From positions 62,001-126,000 of the forward strand of contig NZ_JABFMU010000006.1 of assembly GCF_013359695.1 (NCBI RefSeq): a stretch of 64,000 bases of DNA. The letters are read 5' to 3'. Made by a program: the position numbers and the translations under genes. The notes beneath the pieces were generated by a model, which saw only the letters and a list, made by a program, of their open reading frames with translations, was not told where the DNA came from and did no database searches. This DNA is from Pseudomonas sp. C2B4. GTDB taxonomy: Bacteria; Pseudomonadota; Gammaproteobacteria; Pseudomonadales; Pseudomonadaceae. Numbering within the stretch: the first letter of the stretch is position 1; each line of letters begins with the position of its first letter. Below are positions 31,201 through 39,848 of the stretch, one piece after another.

Positions 31201-31665
31201 GGTATCGACATAGCGATAACCGGTGGCTTCCAGTCGGGTACGCATCTGCTCGACGTCGAGCTTCTGGCCGACGTCCAGCACCAGGCTGCTGCCGAGCAGA
31301 AACCTGGTCGGTGCCAGGCGGTGCAGGGCGGTGGTGATCGGCACCACCAGCACGCCGTGGCTCAGCTCCGGCAATCTATAAAGAGCCGAGATGCGTTGGG
31401 AAATGATGTCCTGGTGCGGCGAGAACAGGTCGTAGGGCAGGGTTTCCCAGTCGGGGAAATGCAGCACAGGCAAATCCGGGGCGAAGAAACTCAGCTCCTG
31501 TTCCAGCCGTTCGGCACTTTGGCTGTCGGCGGTCAGCAGCAGGGTAAAGCGCTTCGCAGCGCTGGCGGCCTCGGCAATGGCCAGGCTCAGGGCGGCACCG
31601 GGCAGGTTGCCCCAATGCTGTTTACCTGCCGCGGCAGGGAGATGCGGTAGACGCAGAACGGGCAC
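28216..31665 (-). CDS. mfd: Transcription-repair coupling factor
   Basis: Mfd (1149 residues) pushes stalled RNA polymerase off DNA lesions and recruits UvrA. Seen in order: the UvrB-like N-terminal region, the RNA-polymerase-interacting domain (about 470-560, HIDHGVGRYLGLATLEIDNQ), the RecG-like translocase with CGDVGFGKTEVAMRAAF (Walker A) and IDEEHRFGV (DEEH box), and LRGRVGRSHHQAYAYLL (motif VI). The C-terminal autoinhibitory domain is present. The start is GTG at 31665, with GGAG 11 bases upstream. Length is normal for the family. Confidence 0.97.
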   Translation of the reverse strand: MPVLRLPHLPAAAGKQHWGNLPGAALSLAIAEAASAAKRFTLLLTADSQSAERLEQELSFFAPDLPVLHFPDWETLPYDLFSPHQDIISQRISALYRLPELSHGVLVVPITTALHRLAPTRFLLGSSLVLDVGQKLDVEQMRTRLEATGYRYVDTVYEHGEFTVRGSLIDLFPMGSKLPYRIDLFDDEIETLRTFDPENQRSIDKVDSVKLLPAKEFPLEKEAVTRFKARFRERFDVDFRRCPIFQDLNSGITPAGIEYYLPLFFEETSTLFDYLPQDTQVFSLPGIEQAAENFWNDVRNRYEERRVDPSRPLLPPAELFLPVEDCFARLKNWPRVVASQQDVETGAGRERFPARDLPNLAIEAKATQPLAALSGFLDEFPGRVLFTAESAGRREVLLELLERLKLRPKTVDSWPDFVAGKERLAITIAPLDEGLLLDDPALALVAESPLFGQRVMQRRRREKRADANNDAVIKNLTELREGAPVVHIDHGVGRYLGLATLEIDNQTAEFLALEYAEGAKLYVPVANLHLIARYTGSDDALAPLHRLGSETWQKAKRKAAEQVRDVAAELLDIYARRAAREGYAFADPKADYATFSAGFPFEETPDQQTTIEAVREDMLAAKPMDRLVCGDVGFGKTEVAMRAAFIAVHGGRQVAILVPTTLLAQQHYNSFRDRFADWPVTVEVMSRFKSAKEVNAAVADLAEGKIDIVIGTHKLLQDDVKIKNLGLVIIDEEHRFGVRQKEQLKALRSEVDILTLTATPIPRTLNMAVSGMRDLSIIATPPARRLSVRTFVMEQNKSTVKEALLRELLRGGQVYYLHNDVKTIEKCAADLAELVPEARIGIGHGQMRERELEQVMSDFYHKRFNVLIASTIIETGIDVPSANTIIIERADKFGLAQLHQLRGRVGRSHHQAYAYLLTPPRQQITPDAEKRLEAIANTQDLGAGFVLATNDLEIRGAGELLGDGQSGQIQAVGFTLYMEMLERAVKSIRKGEQPNLDQPLGGGPEVNLRVPALIPEDYLPDVHARLILYKRIASATDEEGLKDLQVEMIDRFGLLPEPTKNLMRITALKLQAELLGIKKVDGGPQGGRVEFAAQTPVDPLTLIKLIQGQPKRYKFEGATMFKFMVPMERPEERFNTVEALFEHLIPKTA

Positions 31666-31766
31666 GGAAGGTTGAGCTCCAAGCGTTGCGACAAAGTCGG
31701 TAATTGTAGCGGTCTCGAGTGCCGGCTGTCAGTTGCAGATGTGTCTATTACGCGGGTGGGACGAAA

Positions 31767-31829
31767 TGTAGTGGTAAAGACAAAATCGGAATGATTTTTC
31801 GTGGAAATTGTCGAATATGTAGTGGTAAA
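31767..31829 (+). promoter_or_regulatory. Direct repeat with TGTAGT half-sites upstream of gap
   Basis: TGTAGTGGTAAA occurs exactly at 31767-31778 and 31818-31829, 51 bp apart. The left copy continues to AAGACA, giving TGTAGT-N4-AAGACA, an imperfect palindrome. TGTAGT resembles the half-site I recall for RccR, a KDPG-responsive RpiR-type regulator that controls gap in fluorescent pseudomonads. This is an inference. Confidence 0.5.
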
Positions 31830-31974
31830 ACGAACCAGTGTTACGGATGGTTACGGACAAGCCAGTGCAGGCCCCAAAAAATTGACGATGCTGGAGGCCC
31901 CGGTTTTATTGGGCTTCAGCGAAGCGTGATTTTTTTGAACGGGAATTTGTTACGGCTATTACGACAAGCGCGCA

Positions 31975-32003
31975 TTGCTACACGGGGCGCACGGCGGCAT
32001 AAT
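31975..32003 (+). promoter_or_regulatory. gap promoter
   Basis: TTGCTA (31975-31980), a 17-base spacer, CATAAT (31998-32003), 40 bases before the GTG start. Confidence 0.55.
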
Positions 32004-32042
32004 GTAGCCCCTTTTTTCTGCCCCTACATGTGGAAGGTTCCC

Positions 32043-33491
32043 GTGACTCAGAAGCCCGACCAGTGTCTTGGTGAATGGATCGACCGTGAAGCACTCGCAG
32101 AAGCGATGATTCCGCTTATCGGTCAGCTCTACCGCAATAACAACGTGGTGAGCTCGATCTATGGCCGCAGCCTGATCAACCGCTCGGTGATCTCGATCCT
32201 CAAAGCCCACCGCTTTGCCCGTCATCGCCAGACCGACGAAACCGAACTCTCCGTCCACGAGACATTCCCACTGCTCAAGGCCATGAGCGAGCTGAAACTG
32301 GGCGCCGCTTCGGTTGACCTGGGCAAGCTGGCCAACAAGTTCAAGCATGAAGGCAACGGCCGCAGCGCCGAGCAGTTCGTGCGTGAAGAAATGGCCGACG
32401 TGGTAGGCCAGCAGAACGCCTCCGCACGCAAAGGCACTGACGTTGTCCTGTACGGCTTCGGTCGTATCGGCCGTCTGCTGGCACGCATCCTGATCGAGAA
32501 AACCGGTGGTGGCGACGGCCTGCGTCTGCGCGCCATCGTTGTCCGCAAGGGCGCCGAGAATGATCTGGTCAAGCGCGCCAGCCTGCTGCGCCGTGACTCG
32601 GTTCATGGTCCGTTCGATGGCACCATCACCATTGATGAAGCCAACAACACCATCACCGCCAACGGGAACCTGATCCAGGTTATCTACGCCAAGAGCCCGA
32701 GCGAAGTCGACTACACCCAGTACGGCATCGAAAACGCTCTGATCGTCGACAACACCGGCGTATGGCGTGATGCCGACGGCCTGGGCCAGCACCTGGCCTG
32801 CCCGGGCGCTGCCCGCGTGATCCTCACCGCACCTGGCAAGGGCGCGCTGAAGAACATCGTTCATGGCATCAACCACGGCGACATCACCCCGGACGACAAG
32901 ATCATCTCGGCGGCTTCCTGCACCACCAACGCCATCGTTCCGGTGCTCAAGGCAGTCAACGACAAGTACGGCATCGTCAACGGTCACGTTGAAACCGTTC
33001 ACTCGTTCACCAACGACCAGAACCTGATCGACAACTTCCACAAGGGCAGCCGTCGTGGCCGCGCCGCGCCGCTGAACATGGTAATCACCGAGACCGGTGC
33101 CGCCACCGCAGCCGCCAAGGCGCTGCCAGTGCTCAAGGGCAAGCTGACCGGCAACGCGATTCGCGTTCCTACGCCAAACGTGTCGATGGCTATCCTGAAC
33201 CTGAACCTGGAAAAGGCTACCACCCGCGAAGAGATCAACGAGTACCTGCGCCAGATGGCCATGCACTCGGATCTGCATAAGCAAATCGACTACGTCAGCT
33301 CCCAGGAAGTGGTTTCCACCGACTTCGTTGGCTCGCGCCACGCAGGCGTCGTGGATGCTGAAGCGACCATCACCCAGGATAACCGCGTCGTTCTGTACGT
33401 TTGGTACGACAACGAATTCGGTTACAGCTGCCAGGTGGTTCGCGTGATGGAAGACATGGCCGGTGTAAACCCGCCAGCATTCCCGCGCTAA
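32043..33491 (+). CDS. gap: Long-form glyceraldehyde-3-phosphate dehydrogenase
   Basis: GAPDH interconverts glyceraldehyde-3-phosphate and 1,3-bisphosphoglycerate. The Rossmann motif VVLYGFGRIGRLLARIL starts only near residue 130, after an extra helical N-terminal domain (EWIDREALAEAMIPLIGQLY). The catalytic Cys is in SAASCTTNAIVPVL and the C-terminus has WYDNEFGYSCQVVR. The 482 residues are well above the usual 330-340; the extension is normal for this gammaproteobacterial form next to mfd. The start is GTG at 32043 with GGAAGG six bases upstream; an ATG five codons earlier overlaps that site. It is probably the gluconeogenic isoform, by context. Confidence 0.9.
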   Translation: MTQKPDQCLGEWIDREALAEAMIPLIGQLYRNNNVVSSIYGRSLINRSVISILKAHRFARHRQTDETELSVHETFPLLKAMSELKLGAASVDLGKLANKFKHEGNGRSAEQFVREEMADVVGQQNASARKGTDVVLYGFGRIGRLLARILIEKTGGGDGLRLRAIVVRKGAENDLVKRASLLRRDSVHGPFDGTITIDEANNTITANGNLIQVIYAKSPSEVDYTQYGIENALIVDNTGVWRDADGLGQHLACPGAARVILTAPGKGALKNIVHGINHGDITPDDKIISAASCTTNAIVPVLKAVNDKYGIVNGHVETVHSFTNDQNLIDNFHKGSRRGRAAPLNMVITETGAATAAAKALPVLKGKLTGNAIRVPTPNVSMAILNLNLEKATTREEINEYLRQMAMHSDLHKQIDYVSSQEVVSTDFVGSRHAGVVDAEATITQDNRVVLYVWYDNEFGYSCQVVRVMEDMAGVNPPAFPR

Positions 33492-33511
33492 GCCTTAGCT
33501 AGCTGCAAATG

Positions 33512-33547
33512 AAAACGCCCCGACTTTGGTCGGGGCGTTTTTGTTTG
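33512..33547 (+). terminator. Terminator of gap
   Basis: AAACGCCCCGAC and GTCGGGGCGTTT pair around a TTTG loop and end in TTTTTGTTT. Confidence 0.95.
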
Positions 33548-33584
33548 TGCGATGAAAATACAGGTGTGTTGTCTGGTCCGGCCT

Positions 33585-33651
33585 CTTCGCGAGCAGGCTC
33601 GCTCCCACAGGTGCTGCACGATCATTGTGGGAGCGAGCCTGCTCGCGAAGG
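33585..33651. repeat. REP inverted pair at the gap/apbE junction
   Basis: TTCGCGAGCAGGCTCGCTCC and GTGGGAGCGAGCCTGCTCGC stand tail to tail. They lie where the nqr operon is found in P. aeruginosa. Confidence 0.9.
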
Positions 33652-33772
33652 GGAATTATCAGACAGAGTCAGCTTGCCTGATACACCGCTTTCTCAGGCT
33701 TGCTCCTGCATTTCTATCGCATAATGTCCGGACTTGGCGTTGTGTCAGAGTTGTTCAGTGGGAGGGGAATCG

Positions 33773-34786
33773 TTGAGCTGGCGGCTGATTGGAATAGTAG
33801 TGTTGACTGGCATCCTCTCAGGCTGCGGCAACGGCGACGCCATTGAAACCTTCGGTGGCCCGACCATGGGCAGTACCTATTCCGTCAAGTACGTGCGCCA
33901 CACCGATCTCCCTGCACCGACGGTCGTCCAGGTCGAAGTCGAAAAGATCCTGGCCGAAGTCGATCAACAAATGTCGACCTACCGCAGCGATTCCGATATC
34001 ACACGCTTTAACCAGTTACCCGCCAACCGTTGTCAGAAAATGCCCGCACCGATCCTCGAATTGGTCCGGGTCGGCGAGCAGCTGTCGGAGCAAAGCGAAG
34101 GCTCGTTCGATTTGACGGTGGAGCCGCTGCTCGATCTCTGGGGTTTCGGTCCCCAGGCTCGCGAGGAAAAAGTGCCGACCGCTGAAGCACTCGCAGAAGT
34201 GCGACAGCGGGTGGGTCATGGCCACCTGCGCATCGACGGCGACCAGCTGTGCAAGGACGCCGCCGTCGAAGTCGACTTCAACAGCATCGCCGCGGGCTAC
34301 GCGGTCGACAGGATCGCTGCAAGGCTTGAAGCACTGGGTATTCGCAACTACCTCGCCGAAGCCACCGGTGAGCTCAAGGCGGCTGGTAAAAAACCAGACG
34401 GTTCGCCGTGGCGAATCGCCCTGGAGGAGCCTCGCGATGATCAACAGGCGGTCGAGCGCATTGTCGCCGTCGACGGTTACGGCCTGTCCACGTCCGGCGA
34501 CTATCGACATTATTTCCAGCAGGATGGCCGGCGTTACTCCCATACTTTCGATGCGCGCACCGGTGCGCCGGTTTCGCACACGCTGGCGTCCGTGACCGTG
34601 ATTCATCCTTCCGCGTTGATGGCCGATGGCTTATCGACGTTGTTGCTGATTCTCGGCCCCGAGCGCGGTTGGAATTACGCAGAAAAACACGATATCGGCG
34701 CATTTTTTGTGATTCGTGCCGATACAGGTTTCGTCACACGCACCAGTCGCGCTTTTGAACGCCTCAGTGGCGCAAAAGCCGAGTGA
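33773..34786 (+). CDS. apbE: FAD:protein FMN transferase lipoprotein
   Basis: ApbE attaches FMN through a phosphoester to Thr of target proteins such as NqrB/NqrC and RnfG in the periplasm. The 337 residues begin with a lipoprotein signal peptide (MSWRLIGIVVLTGILSGC, lipobox Cys at 18). Family motifs follow: GPTMGSTYSVKY, VDFNSIAAGYAVDRIA, STSGDYRHYF and HTFDARTG. The start is TTG at 33773, preceded by GGAGGGG five bases upstream; a start 13 codons earlier would spoil the signal peptide. No NqrA-F and no NqrM gene is adjacent, so its substrate must be elsewhere. Confidence 0.92.
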   Translation: MSWRLIGIVVLTGILSGCGNGDAIETFGGPTMGSTYSVKYVRHTDLPAPTVVQVEVEKILAEVDQQMSTYRSDSDITRFNQLPANRCQKMPAPILELVRVGEQLSEQSEGSFDLTVEPLLDLWGFGPQAREEKVPTAEALAEVRQRVGHGHLRIDGDQLCKDAAVEVDFNSIAAGYAVDRIAARLEALGIRNYLAEATGELKAAGKKPDGSPWRIALEEPRDDQQAVERIVAVDGYGLSTSGDYRHYFQQDGRRYSHTFDARTGAPVSHTLASVTVIHPSALMADGLSTLLLILGPERGWNYAEKHDIGAFFVIRADTGFVTRTSRAFERLSGAKAE

Positions 34787-34993
34787 TTGCGGTGATCAAA
34801 GCATTGAAAACTGGCGTTGTAGTGCAGGCAAAAGTAGCCTACGACGCGACCAAGGGTTAATGTGCGCGGCGTTGACGCTTCTATAGACTGTGTCCGGGTT
34901 CTGCACTGACCCCAAATTGTTCCTTCACGCCACAGATCGGCGTGATTTAGCCGCAGGTGCCGATGGCGCCGCGGCCTGTTCTGAGGAGTACGC

Positions 34994-36388
34994 ATGGCTG
35001 TCTACAACTACGACGTGGTGGTGTTGGGTTCCGGCCCGGCGGGAGAAGGCGCGGCAATGAACGCCGCCAAGGCAGGGCGCAAGGTGGCGATGGTCGATAG
35101 CCGTCGCCAGGTCGGCGGCAACTGCACCCACCTGGGTACCATCCCGTCCAAGGCACTGCGTCACTCGGTCCGGCAGATCATGCAGTTCAACACCAACCCG
35201 ATGTTCCGGGCCATTGGTGAGCCGCGCTGGTTCTCGTTCCCGGACGTGCTGAAAAGCGCTGAAAAAGTCATCTCCAAACAAGTTGCATCGCGTACCGGCT
35301 ACTACGCCCGCAATCGCGTCGACGTGTTCTTCGGCACCGGCAGCTTCGCCGACGAGCAAACCATCGAAGTGGTTTGCGCCAACGGCGTCGTGGAAAAACT
35401 GGTGGCCAAGCACATCATCATCGCCACCGGCTCGCGTCCATATCGCCCAGCCGACATCGATTTCCACCACCCGCGTATCTACGATAGCGATACCATCCTC
35501 AGCCTCGGTCACACCCCGCGTAAACTCATTGTTTACGGTGCCGGTGTGATCGGCTGTGAATACGCATCGATCTTTAGCGGCCTGGGTGTTCTGGTCGAGC
35601 TGGTGGACAACCGTGGTCAGTTGCTGAGCTTCCTCGACTCGGAAATTTCCCAGGCCCTGAGCTACCACTTCAGCAACAACAACATCACCGTTCGCCATAA
35701 CGAAGACTACGACCGTGTCGAAGGCTTGGACAATGGCGTGATCCTGCACCTCAAGTCCGGCAAGAAGATCAAGGCCGACGCCTTGCTATGGTGCAACGGC
35801 CGGACCGGTAACACGGATCAGTTGGGTCTGGAAAACATCGGCGTGAAGGTCAACAGCCGTGGCCAGATTGAAGTTGATGAGGCTTACCGCACCGGTATTC
35901 AGAATATCTACGGCGCCGGTGACGTGATTGGCTGGCCGAGCCTGGCCAGTGCCGCCCACGACCAGGGTCGTTCAGCCGCCGGCAGCATCGTCGACAACGG
36001 TAGCTGGCGCTTCGTGAATGACGTGCCGACTGGCATCTACACCATTCCGGAGATCAGCTCGATCGGCAAGAACGAGCAGGAGCTGACCCAGGCCAAGGTG
36101 CCTTACGAAGTGGGCAAGGCGTTCTTCAAGAGCATGGCGCGTGCACAGATCGCCGGCGAGCCGCAAGGCATGCTGAAGATCCTGTTCCACCGCGAAACCC
36201 TCGAAGTGCTGGGCGTGCACTGCTTCGGTTATCAGGCGTCGGAGATCGTTCACATCGGTCAGGCGATCATGAACCAGCCGGGTGAACTCAACACCCTGAA
36301 GTACTTCGTCAACACGACCTTCAACTACCCGACCATGGCCGAAGCCTATCGGGTAGCGGCGTACGACGGTCTCAACCGGCTTTTTTGA
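34994..36388 (+). CDS. sthA: Soluble pyridine nucleotide transhydrogenase
   Basis: SthA moves hydride between NADPH and NAD+ in the cytosol. The 464-residue flavoprotein has FAD site [20 protein letters not shown], and [20 protein letters not shown], where the second Cys of the usual disulfide is replaced, as is normal in this family. The NAD(P) site is [19 protein letters not shown] and the second FAD motif is [16 protein letters not shown] upstream sets the ATG. It is convergent with glpQ. Confidence 0.96.
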   Translation: MAVYNYDVVVLGSGPAGEGAAMNAAKAGRKVAMVDSRRQVGGNCTHLGTIPSKALRHSVRQIMQFNTNPMFRAIGEPRWFSFPDVLKSAEKVISKQVASRTGYYARNRVDVFFGTGSFADEQTIEVVCANGVVEKLVAKHIIIATGSRPYRPADIDFHHPRIYDSDTILSLGHTPRKLIVYGAGVIGCEYASIFSGLGVLVELVDNRGQLLSFLDSEISQALSYHFSNNNITVRHNEDYDRVEGLDNGVILHLKSGKKIKADALLWCNGRTGNTDQLGLENIGVKVNSRGQIEVDEAYRTGIQNIYGAGDVIGWPSLASAAHDQGRSAAGSIVDNGSWRFVNDVPTGIYTIPEISSIGKNEQELTQAKVPYEVGKAFFKSMARAQIAGEPQGMLKILFHRETLEVLGVHCFGYQASEIVHIGQAIMNQPGELNTLKYFVNTTFNYPTMAEAYRVAAYDGLNRLF

Positions 36389-36430
36389 GCGGCTCCGGCC
36401 GGTGGCCTGAGCCGGCCGGGGAGACCGATT

Positions 36431-37153
36431 TCAGCAATTCTCGAGCGTGGCAGTGGCCAAACCGGGAAAGTCTGTAATCAGGCTGTCAACGCCGAAGTCG
36501 GCGAGTCTGCGCATCAGCGCAGGCTCGTTGACGGTCCACACGGACACATGCAACCCCTGACGCTGCGCCTTCTCCAGGCGCTCCGGCGTGCACAGGGTCC
36601 AGTTCAGCGCCAGAATCCCGCAGCCATAGCTTGCCGCGACCTTCAGTGGGTCGAGCCAGGCGTACTCGGCCACCAGTCCGCGGGACACATCCGGCACCAG
36701 GTCCACGGCGGCTTTCAGCACTTCGCGCGAACTCGATGTGATGGTCACCTTGTCCAGCAAACCATGCCGTTGTGCCATTTCCCTGATTGCCAGTACGGTG
36801 GTCGCGGCGCGAGTGCGTGAAGCACTTTTGACTTCCAGTTGCCAATGATCGAAATCGCATTGCTCGAACAACGATTCCAGCGTTGGGATCGGGCAAGGCT
36901 TGATCCAGCCGGGCCCGCCCTTGCGCGCGTCGTAGGTCACCAGTTCGGCAGCGGTATGTTCAGCCACCTTGCCGCGTCGGTCGGTAGTGCGCTTGAGCGT
37001 CGGGTCATGGATGACCATCAACTCGCCGTCCCTGGACAGGTGCAGGTCCAGTTCGCAGCGGCGTACGCCGTGCTTGAGACATTCCTGAAAGCTGGTCAGG
37101 GTGTTTTCCGGTGCTTCGCCCTTGGCGCCGCGGTGGCCGTAGATGAGGGTCAC
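36431..37153 (-). CDS. glpQ: Glycerophosphodiester phosphodiesterase
   Basis: A 240-residue GDPD-domain enzyme that hydrolyses glycerophosphodiesters to glycerol-3-phosphate and alcohol. The start IYGHRGAKGEAPENTLTSF carries the catalytic HRG...PENT motif. ELDLHLSRDGELMVIHDPTL supplies the metal-binding Glu-Asp and catalytic His. It has no signal peptide, so it is the cytosolic, UgpQ-like form. It lies 14 bases after the PilZ gene, probably in the same transcript. Confidence 0.92.
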   Translation of the reverse strand: MTLIYGHRGAKGEAPENTLTSFQECLKHGVRRCELDLHLSRDGELMVIHDPTLKRTTDRRGKVAEHTAAELVTYDARKGGPGWIKPCPIPTLESLFEQCDFDHWQLEVKSASRTRAATTVLAIREMAQRHGLLDKVTITSSSREVLKAAVDLVPDVSRGLVAEYAWLDPLKVAASYGCGILALNWTLCTPERLEKAQRQGLHVSVWTVNEPALMRRLADFGVDSLITDFPGLATATLENC

Positions 37154-37167
37154 GGTTCTTCCTTAAA

Positions 37168-37749
37168 TTAATTTCCGGATTCGAGTTGTTCGCGGGCCAG
37201 GCGTCGTTCCTGGGCCTGCTTCTGCAAGATATGGCGGGCCAGCAGCTGTCGCTGGGCATCGCTCAGGTGTTCGAACTCGGTGCCGACGTCGTAGCTATCG
37301 CCCTTGCGGTCGCAATGGGTGACGCGGGCGCGTAGCAGCAGGCCCAGCGCTTGCGGCATCAACACCAGCTTGACCGACAGGCGTGCGCCGGCGGCAATGG
37401 GGGAAGGGTGCTGAAACTCGATGCCACCCTCGGAGATGATCACAGGCTGCGGCTCGCCGATCTGCCCGAGCACGGTGAGGGCGATCACCTGGCTCAGCAA
37501 GTCGATGCGCTTGTTCTGGGATTTCAGGAACGCCGAGAGGGTTCGGTCGCGCTCGCTGATCTGGCGCAGCAGGTGTTGCGACTCGAATTCGCTCAGGTGC
37601 AATTCGCTGAGCACGTTGAAGAGTGGGGAAGCATCCTGCAACACTTCCTGGCCTGCGGCTTCGAGAGCGGACAGGGGCCGAATTTCCAGTGCGATCGTGT
37701 CCTCGATACGGTAGTATTCGCGGCGATCTTCTTCATCTAATGTCGACAT
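37168..37749 (-). CDS. PilZ-domain protein (PA2989-like)
   Basis: The 193-residue soluble protein begins MSTLDEEDRREYYRIEDTIA, an RR...R motif of the PilZ N-terminus. The second c-di-GMP motif region appears only near residue 107 as ISEGGIEFQHP, after an inserted helical segment. The expected Asp/Asn of the D/NxSxxG motif is Ile. By synteny it matches PA2989, one of the P. aeruginosa PilZ proteins. The tail is rich in Gln, Arg and Glu. It lies upstream of glpQ in one unit. Confidence 0.8.
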   Translation of the reverse strand: MSTLDEEDRREYYRIEDTIALEIRPLSALEAAGQEVLQDASPLFNVLSELHLSEFESQHLLRQISERDRTLSAFLKSQNKRIDLLSQVIALTVLGQIGEPQPVIISEGGIEFQHPSPIAAGARLSVKLVLMPQALGLLLRARVTHCDRKGDSYDVGTEFEHLSDAQRQLLARHILQKQAQERRLAREQLESGN

Positions 37750-37843
37750 GGCGAACCCATGGTAGCGGCGGTGGTCTGAGTGTAAAGCTGGTTATCGACC
37801 CCCGCCACAAGGACGTTCCTTTTCCCTCCGAACAAGCCCCGAC

Positions 37844-39094
37844 ATGTTCAGACCTCTCTTCGTATTTATCGGCACGCGTTATACCCGTGCAAAGCGTCGC
37901 AATCATTTTGTGTCATTCATTTCCCTGACTTCGATGATCGGGCTCGCCCTCGGCGTGGTCGTGATGATCGTGGTGCTGTCGGTCATGAACGGCTTCGATC
38001 ATGAGATGCGCACCCGTGTGCTGGGCATGGTGCCACACGCGACCATCGAGGCCAGCGAGCCCATCAGCGACTGGCAAGGCCTCGCCGCCAAGGTCAAGCA
38101 GAACCCGCAGGTGACGGCCGTGGCGCCGTTTACCCAGATGCAAGGGTTGCTGACCAACAACGGCAAAGTCTCCAAAGTCCTGCTCAACGCCATCGACCCG
38201 GCGCAAGAACGCCAGGTGTCGATCATCGATAACTTCATGCAGCAGGGTAAACTCGACGACCTGACACCCGGCGAGTTCGGCATCGTCATCGGCGACAAGG
38301 CGGCGGCCAAGCTCGGGGCGGCGGTCGGCGACAAGCTGACATTCGTGGCGCCGGAGGTCACCGTGACCCCGGCCGGGATGTTCCCGCGCATGAAGCGCTT
38401 CACCGTGGTCGGCATCTTCCACGTCGGCGCCGGCGAGATCGACGGCTACCTGGGTATCACCAATCTCCAGGACCTGGCGCGGCTGCATCGCTGGAAGCCG
38501 GACCAGGTCCAGGGCATCCGCCTGAAATTCGACGACTTGTTCCAGGCACCGCGTACCGCGTGGAGCATCGCCCGGGAACTGGGTGAAGATCGCTACTACG
38601 CCCGCGACTGGACCCGCACCCATGGCAACCTGTACCAGGCGATCCGCATGGAAAAAGCCATGATCGGCCTGCTGTTGCTGCTGATCGTCGCCGTCGCCGC
38701 GTTCAACATCATTTCCACGCTGGTGATGGTGGTGAACGACAAGAAGGGTGACATCGCGATCCTGCGTACCCTGGGTGCCACGCCGGGTACGATCATGCGC
38801 ACATTCATGGTGCAGGGTACGGTCATCGGCGTGGTGGGCACGGCCATCGGCGCGGTGGTCGGGATTTTCGCCGCGCTGAATGTCAGCGCCGCGATTTCGG
38901 CGCTGGAAGGCCTGATCGGGCACAAGTTTCTCAACGCCGACGTGTACTTCATCGATTACCTGCCATCGCAAGTGCAGAGCCAGGACGTCGTGATGGTCTG
39001 CTCTGCGGCGTTGATCCTGAGTTTCCTCGCCACCCTGTATCCAGCCTGGCGTGCCGCGCGCACCCAGCCGGCGGAGGCGCTACGTTATGAGTGA
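37844..39094 (+). CDS. lolC: Lipoprotein-releasing ABC transporter permease
   Basis: The 416-residue inner-membrane protein has one N-terminal helix ([20 protein letters not shown]), a large periplasmic domain (about 45-265) and three C-terminal helices, the MacB/LolC fold. The LolCDE complex extracts outer-membrane lipoproteins and passes them to LolA. It opens the lolC-lolD-lolE set, and its last codons overlap the lolD start. It is closely related to the LolE here (both begin [18 protein letters not shown]), evidence for an old tandem duplication. Confidence 0.93.
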   Translation: MFRPLFVFIGTRYTRAKRRNHFVSFISLTSMIGLALGVVVMIVVLSVMNGFDHEMRTRVLGMVPHATIEASEPISDWQGLAAKVKQNPQVTAVAPFTQMQGLLTNNGKVSKVLLNAIDPAQERQVSIIDNFMQQGKLDDLTPGEFGIVIGDKAAAKLGAAVGDKLTFVAPEVTVTPAGMFPRMKRFTVVGIFHVGAGEIDGYLGITNLQDLARLHRWKPDQVQGIRLKFDDLFQAPRTAWSIARELGEDRYYARDWTRTHGNLYQAIRMEKAMIGLLLLLIVAVAAFNIISTLVMVVNDKKGDIAILRTLGATPGTIMRTFMVQGTVIGVVGTAIGAVVGIFAALNVSAAISALEGLIGHKFLNADVYFIDYLPSQVQSQDVVMVCSAALILSFLATLYPAWRAARTQPAEALRYE

Positions 39095-39785
39095 GTCGGG
39101 CATGAGTGATAAAGCAATCTTGAGCTGCCGCAACCTGGGCAAATCCTACGAGGAAGGCCCGGAGTCGGTGGAGGTCCTGGCCGGTTTGCAGCTGGAGCTG
39201 CACCCGGGTGAGCGCGTGGCGATTGTCGGCAAGTCGGGTTCGGGTAAAAGTACCTTGCTCAATTTGCTCGGCGGCCTCGATACGCCGACCAAGGGCAGCG
39301 TCTGGCTCGACGGCGAAGAACTCTCGGCGCTGAGCGAAAAGAATCGCGGCCTGCTGCGTAACCGCGCGCTGGGCTTCGTGTATCAGTTCCACCATTTGCT
39401 GCCCGAGTTCACCGCGCTGGAAAACGTCTGCATGCCGCTGCTGATCGGCAAGACCGCGATCCCTGAAGCCCGCAAGCGAGCCACCGCATTGCTGGAGCGG
39501 GTAGGCTTGGGTCATCGCCTGGAGCACAAACCGGCGGAGCTGTCCGGTGGTGAACGCCAGCGCGTGGCCATCGCCCGTGCCCTGGTGAACAATCCGGGCC
39601 TGGTCATGCTCGATGAGCCGACCGGCAACCTCGATTTACACACCGCCGAAGGCATTCAGGATTTGATGCTGGAACTCAGCACTTCGATGCGTACGGCGTT
39701 CCTGGTGGTGACCCACGACATGAACCTGGCCCGCCAGATGGATCGCGTCCTGCATCTGCAGGAAGGTTGCCTGACCCCAATCTGA
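39087..39785 (+). CDS. lolD: Lipoprotein-releasing ABC transporter ATPase
   Basis: LolD (232 residues) powers the LolCDE complex. Walker A is [19 protein letters not shown], signature [15 protein letters not shown], Walker [13 protein letters not shown], switch His [14 protein letters not shown] nine bases before the ATG at 39087 favours this start, which overlaps lolC by eight bases. An ATG at 39102 (MSDKAIL) is a fair alternative. Confidence 0.95.
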   Translation: MSESGMSDKAILSCRNLGKSYEEGPESVEVLAGLQLELHPGERVAIVGKSGSGKSTLLNLLGGLDTPTKGSVWLDGEELSALSEKNRGLLRNRALGFVYQFHHLLPEFTALENVCMPLLIGKTAIPEARKRATALLERVGLGHRLEHKPAELSGGERQRVAIARALVNNPGLVMLDEPTGNLDLHTAEGIQDLMLELSTSMRTAFLVVTHDMNLARQMDRVLHLQEGCLTPI

Positions 39786-39794
39786 TTAGTCGAA

Positions 39795-39831
39795 ACCCGG
39801 CGCTTGAAAAGGCGTCGGGTCTTTTATTTTT
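39795..39831 (+). terminator. Terminator-like hairpin inside lolCDE
   Basis: ACCCGGCGC (39795-39803) pairs with GCGTCGGGT (39812-39820), nine pairs with one G-U, and CTTTTATTTTT follows. It looks like an intrinsic terminator between lolD and lolE. Confidence 0.75.
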
Positions 39832-39848
39832 ATACGGTGCACCAGCGA

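Larger units (their letters stand above)
31666..32042. other. mfd/gap divergent regulatory region
   Basis: About 377 bases without a gene. It is AT-richer than the flanks and carries the TGTAGTGGTAAA direct repeat (31767, 31818) and a promoter at 31975-32003. The reading frame of gap stays open through it, but the protein so encoded is low in complexity and unlikely. Confidence 0.7.

Noticed and set aside
29446..31650. A 734-codon open frame antisense to mfd
   Set aside because: Mfd is full length with all motifs; the antisense frame is composition-driven.
31719..32042. N-terminal extension of the long GAPDH into the mfd/gap gap
   Set aside because: It contains the promoter and the TGTAGT repeats, and the GTG at 32043 has a good ribosome site.
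31959..33341. A 460-codon open frame antisense to gap
   Set aside because: GAPDH motifs are unmistakable on the plus strand; nothing is recognisable on the other.
36394..36422. GC-rich inverted repeat between sthA and glpQ as a terminator
   Set aside because: CCGGCC arms are present but neither strand has a T-run after the stem; it could be simple GC-rich sequence.
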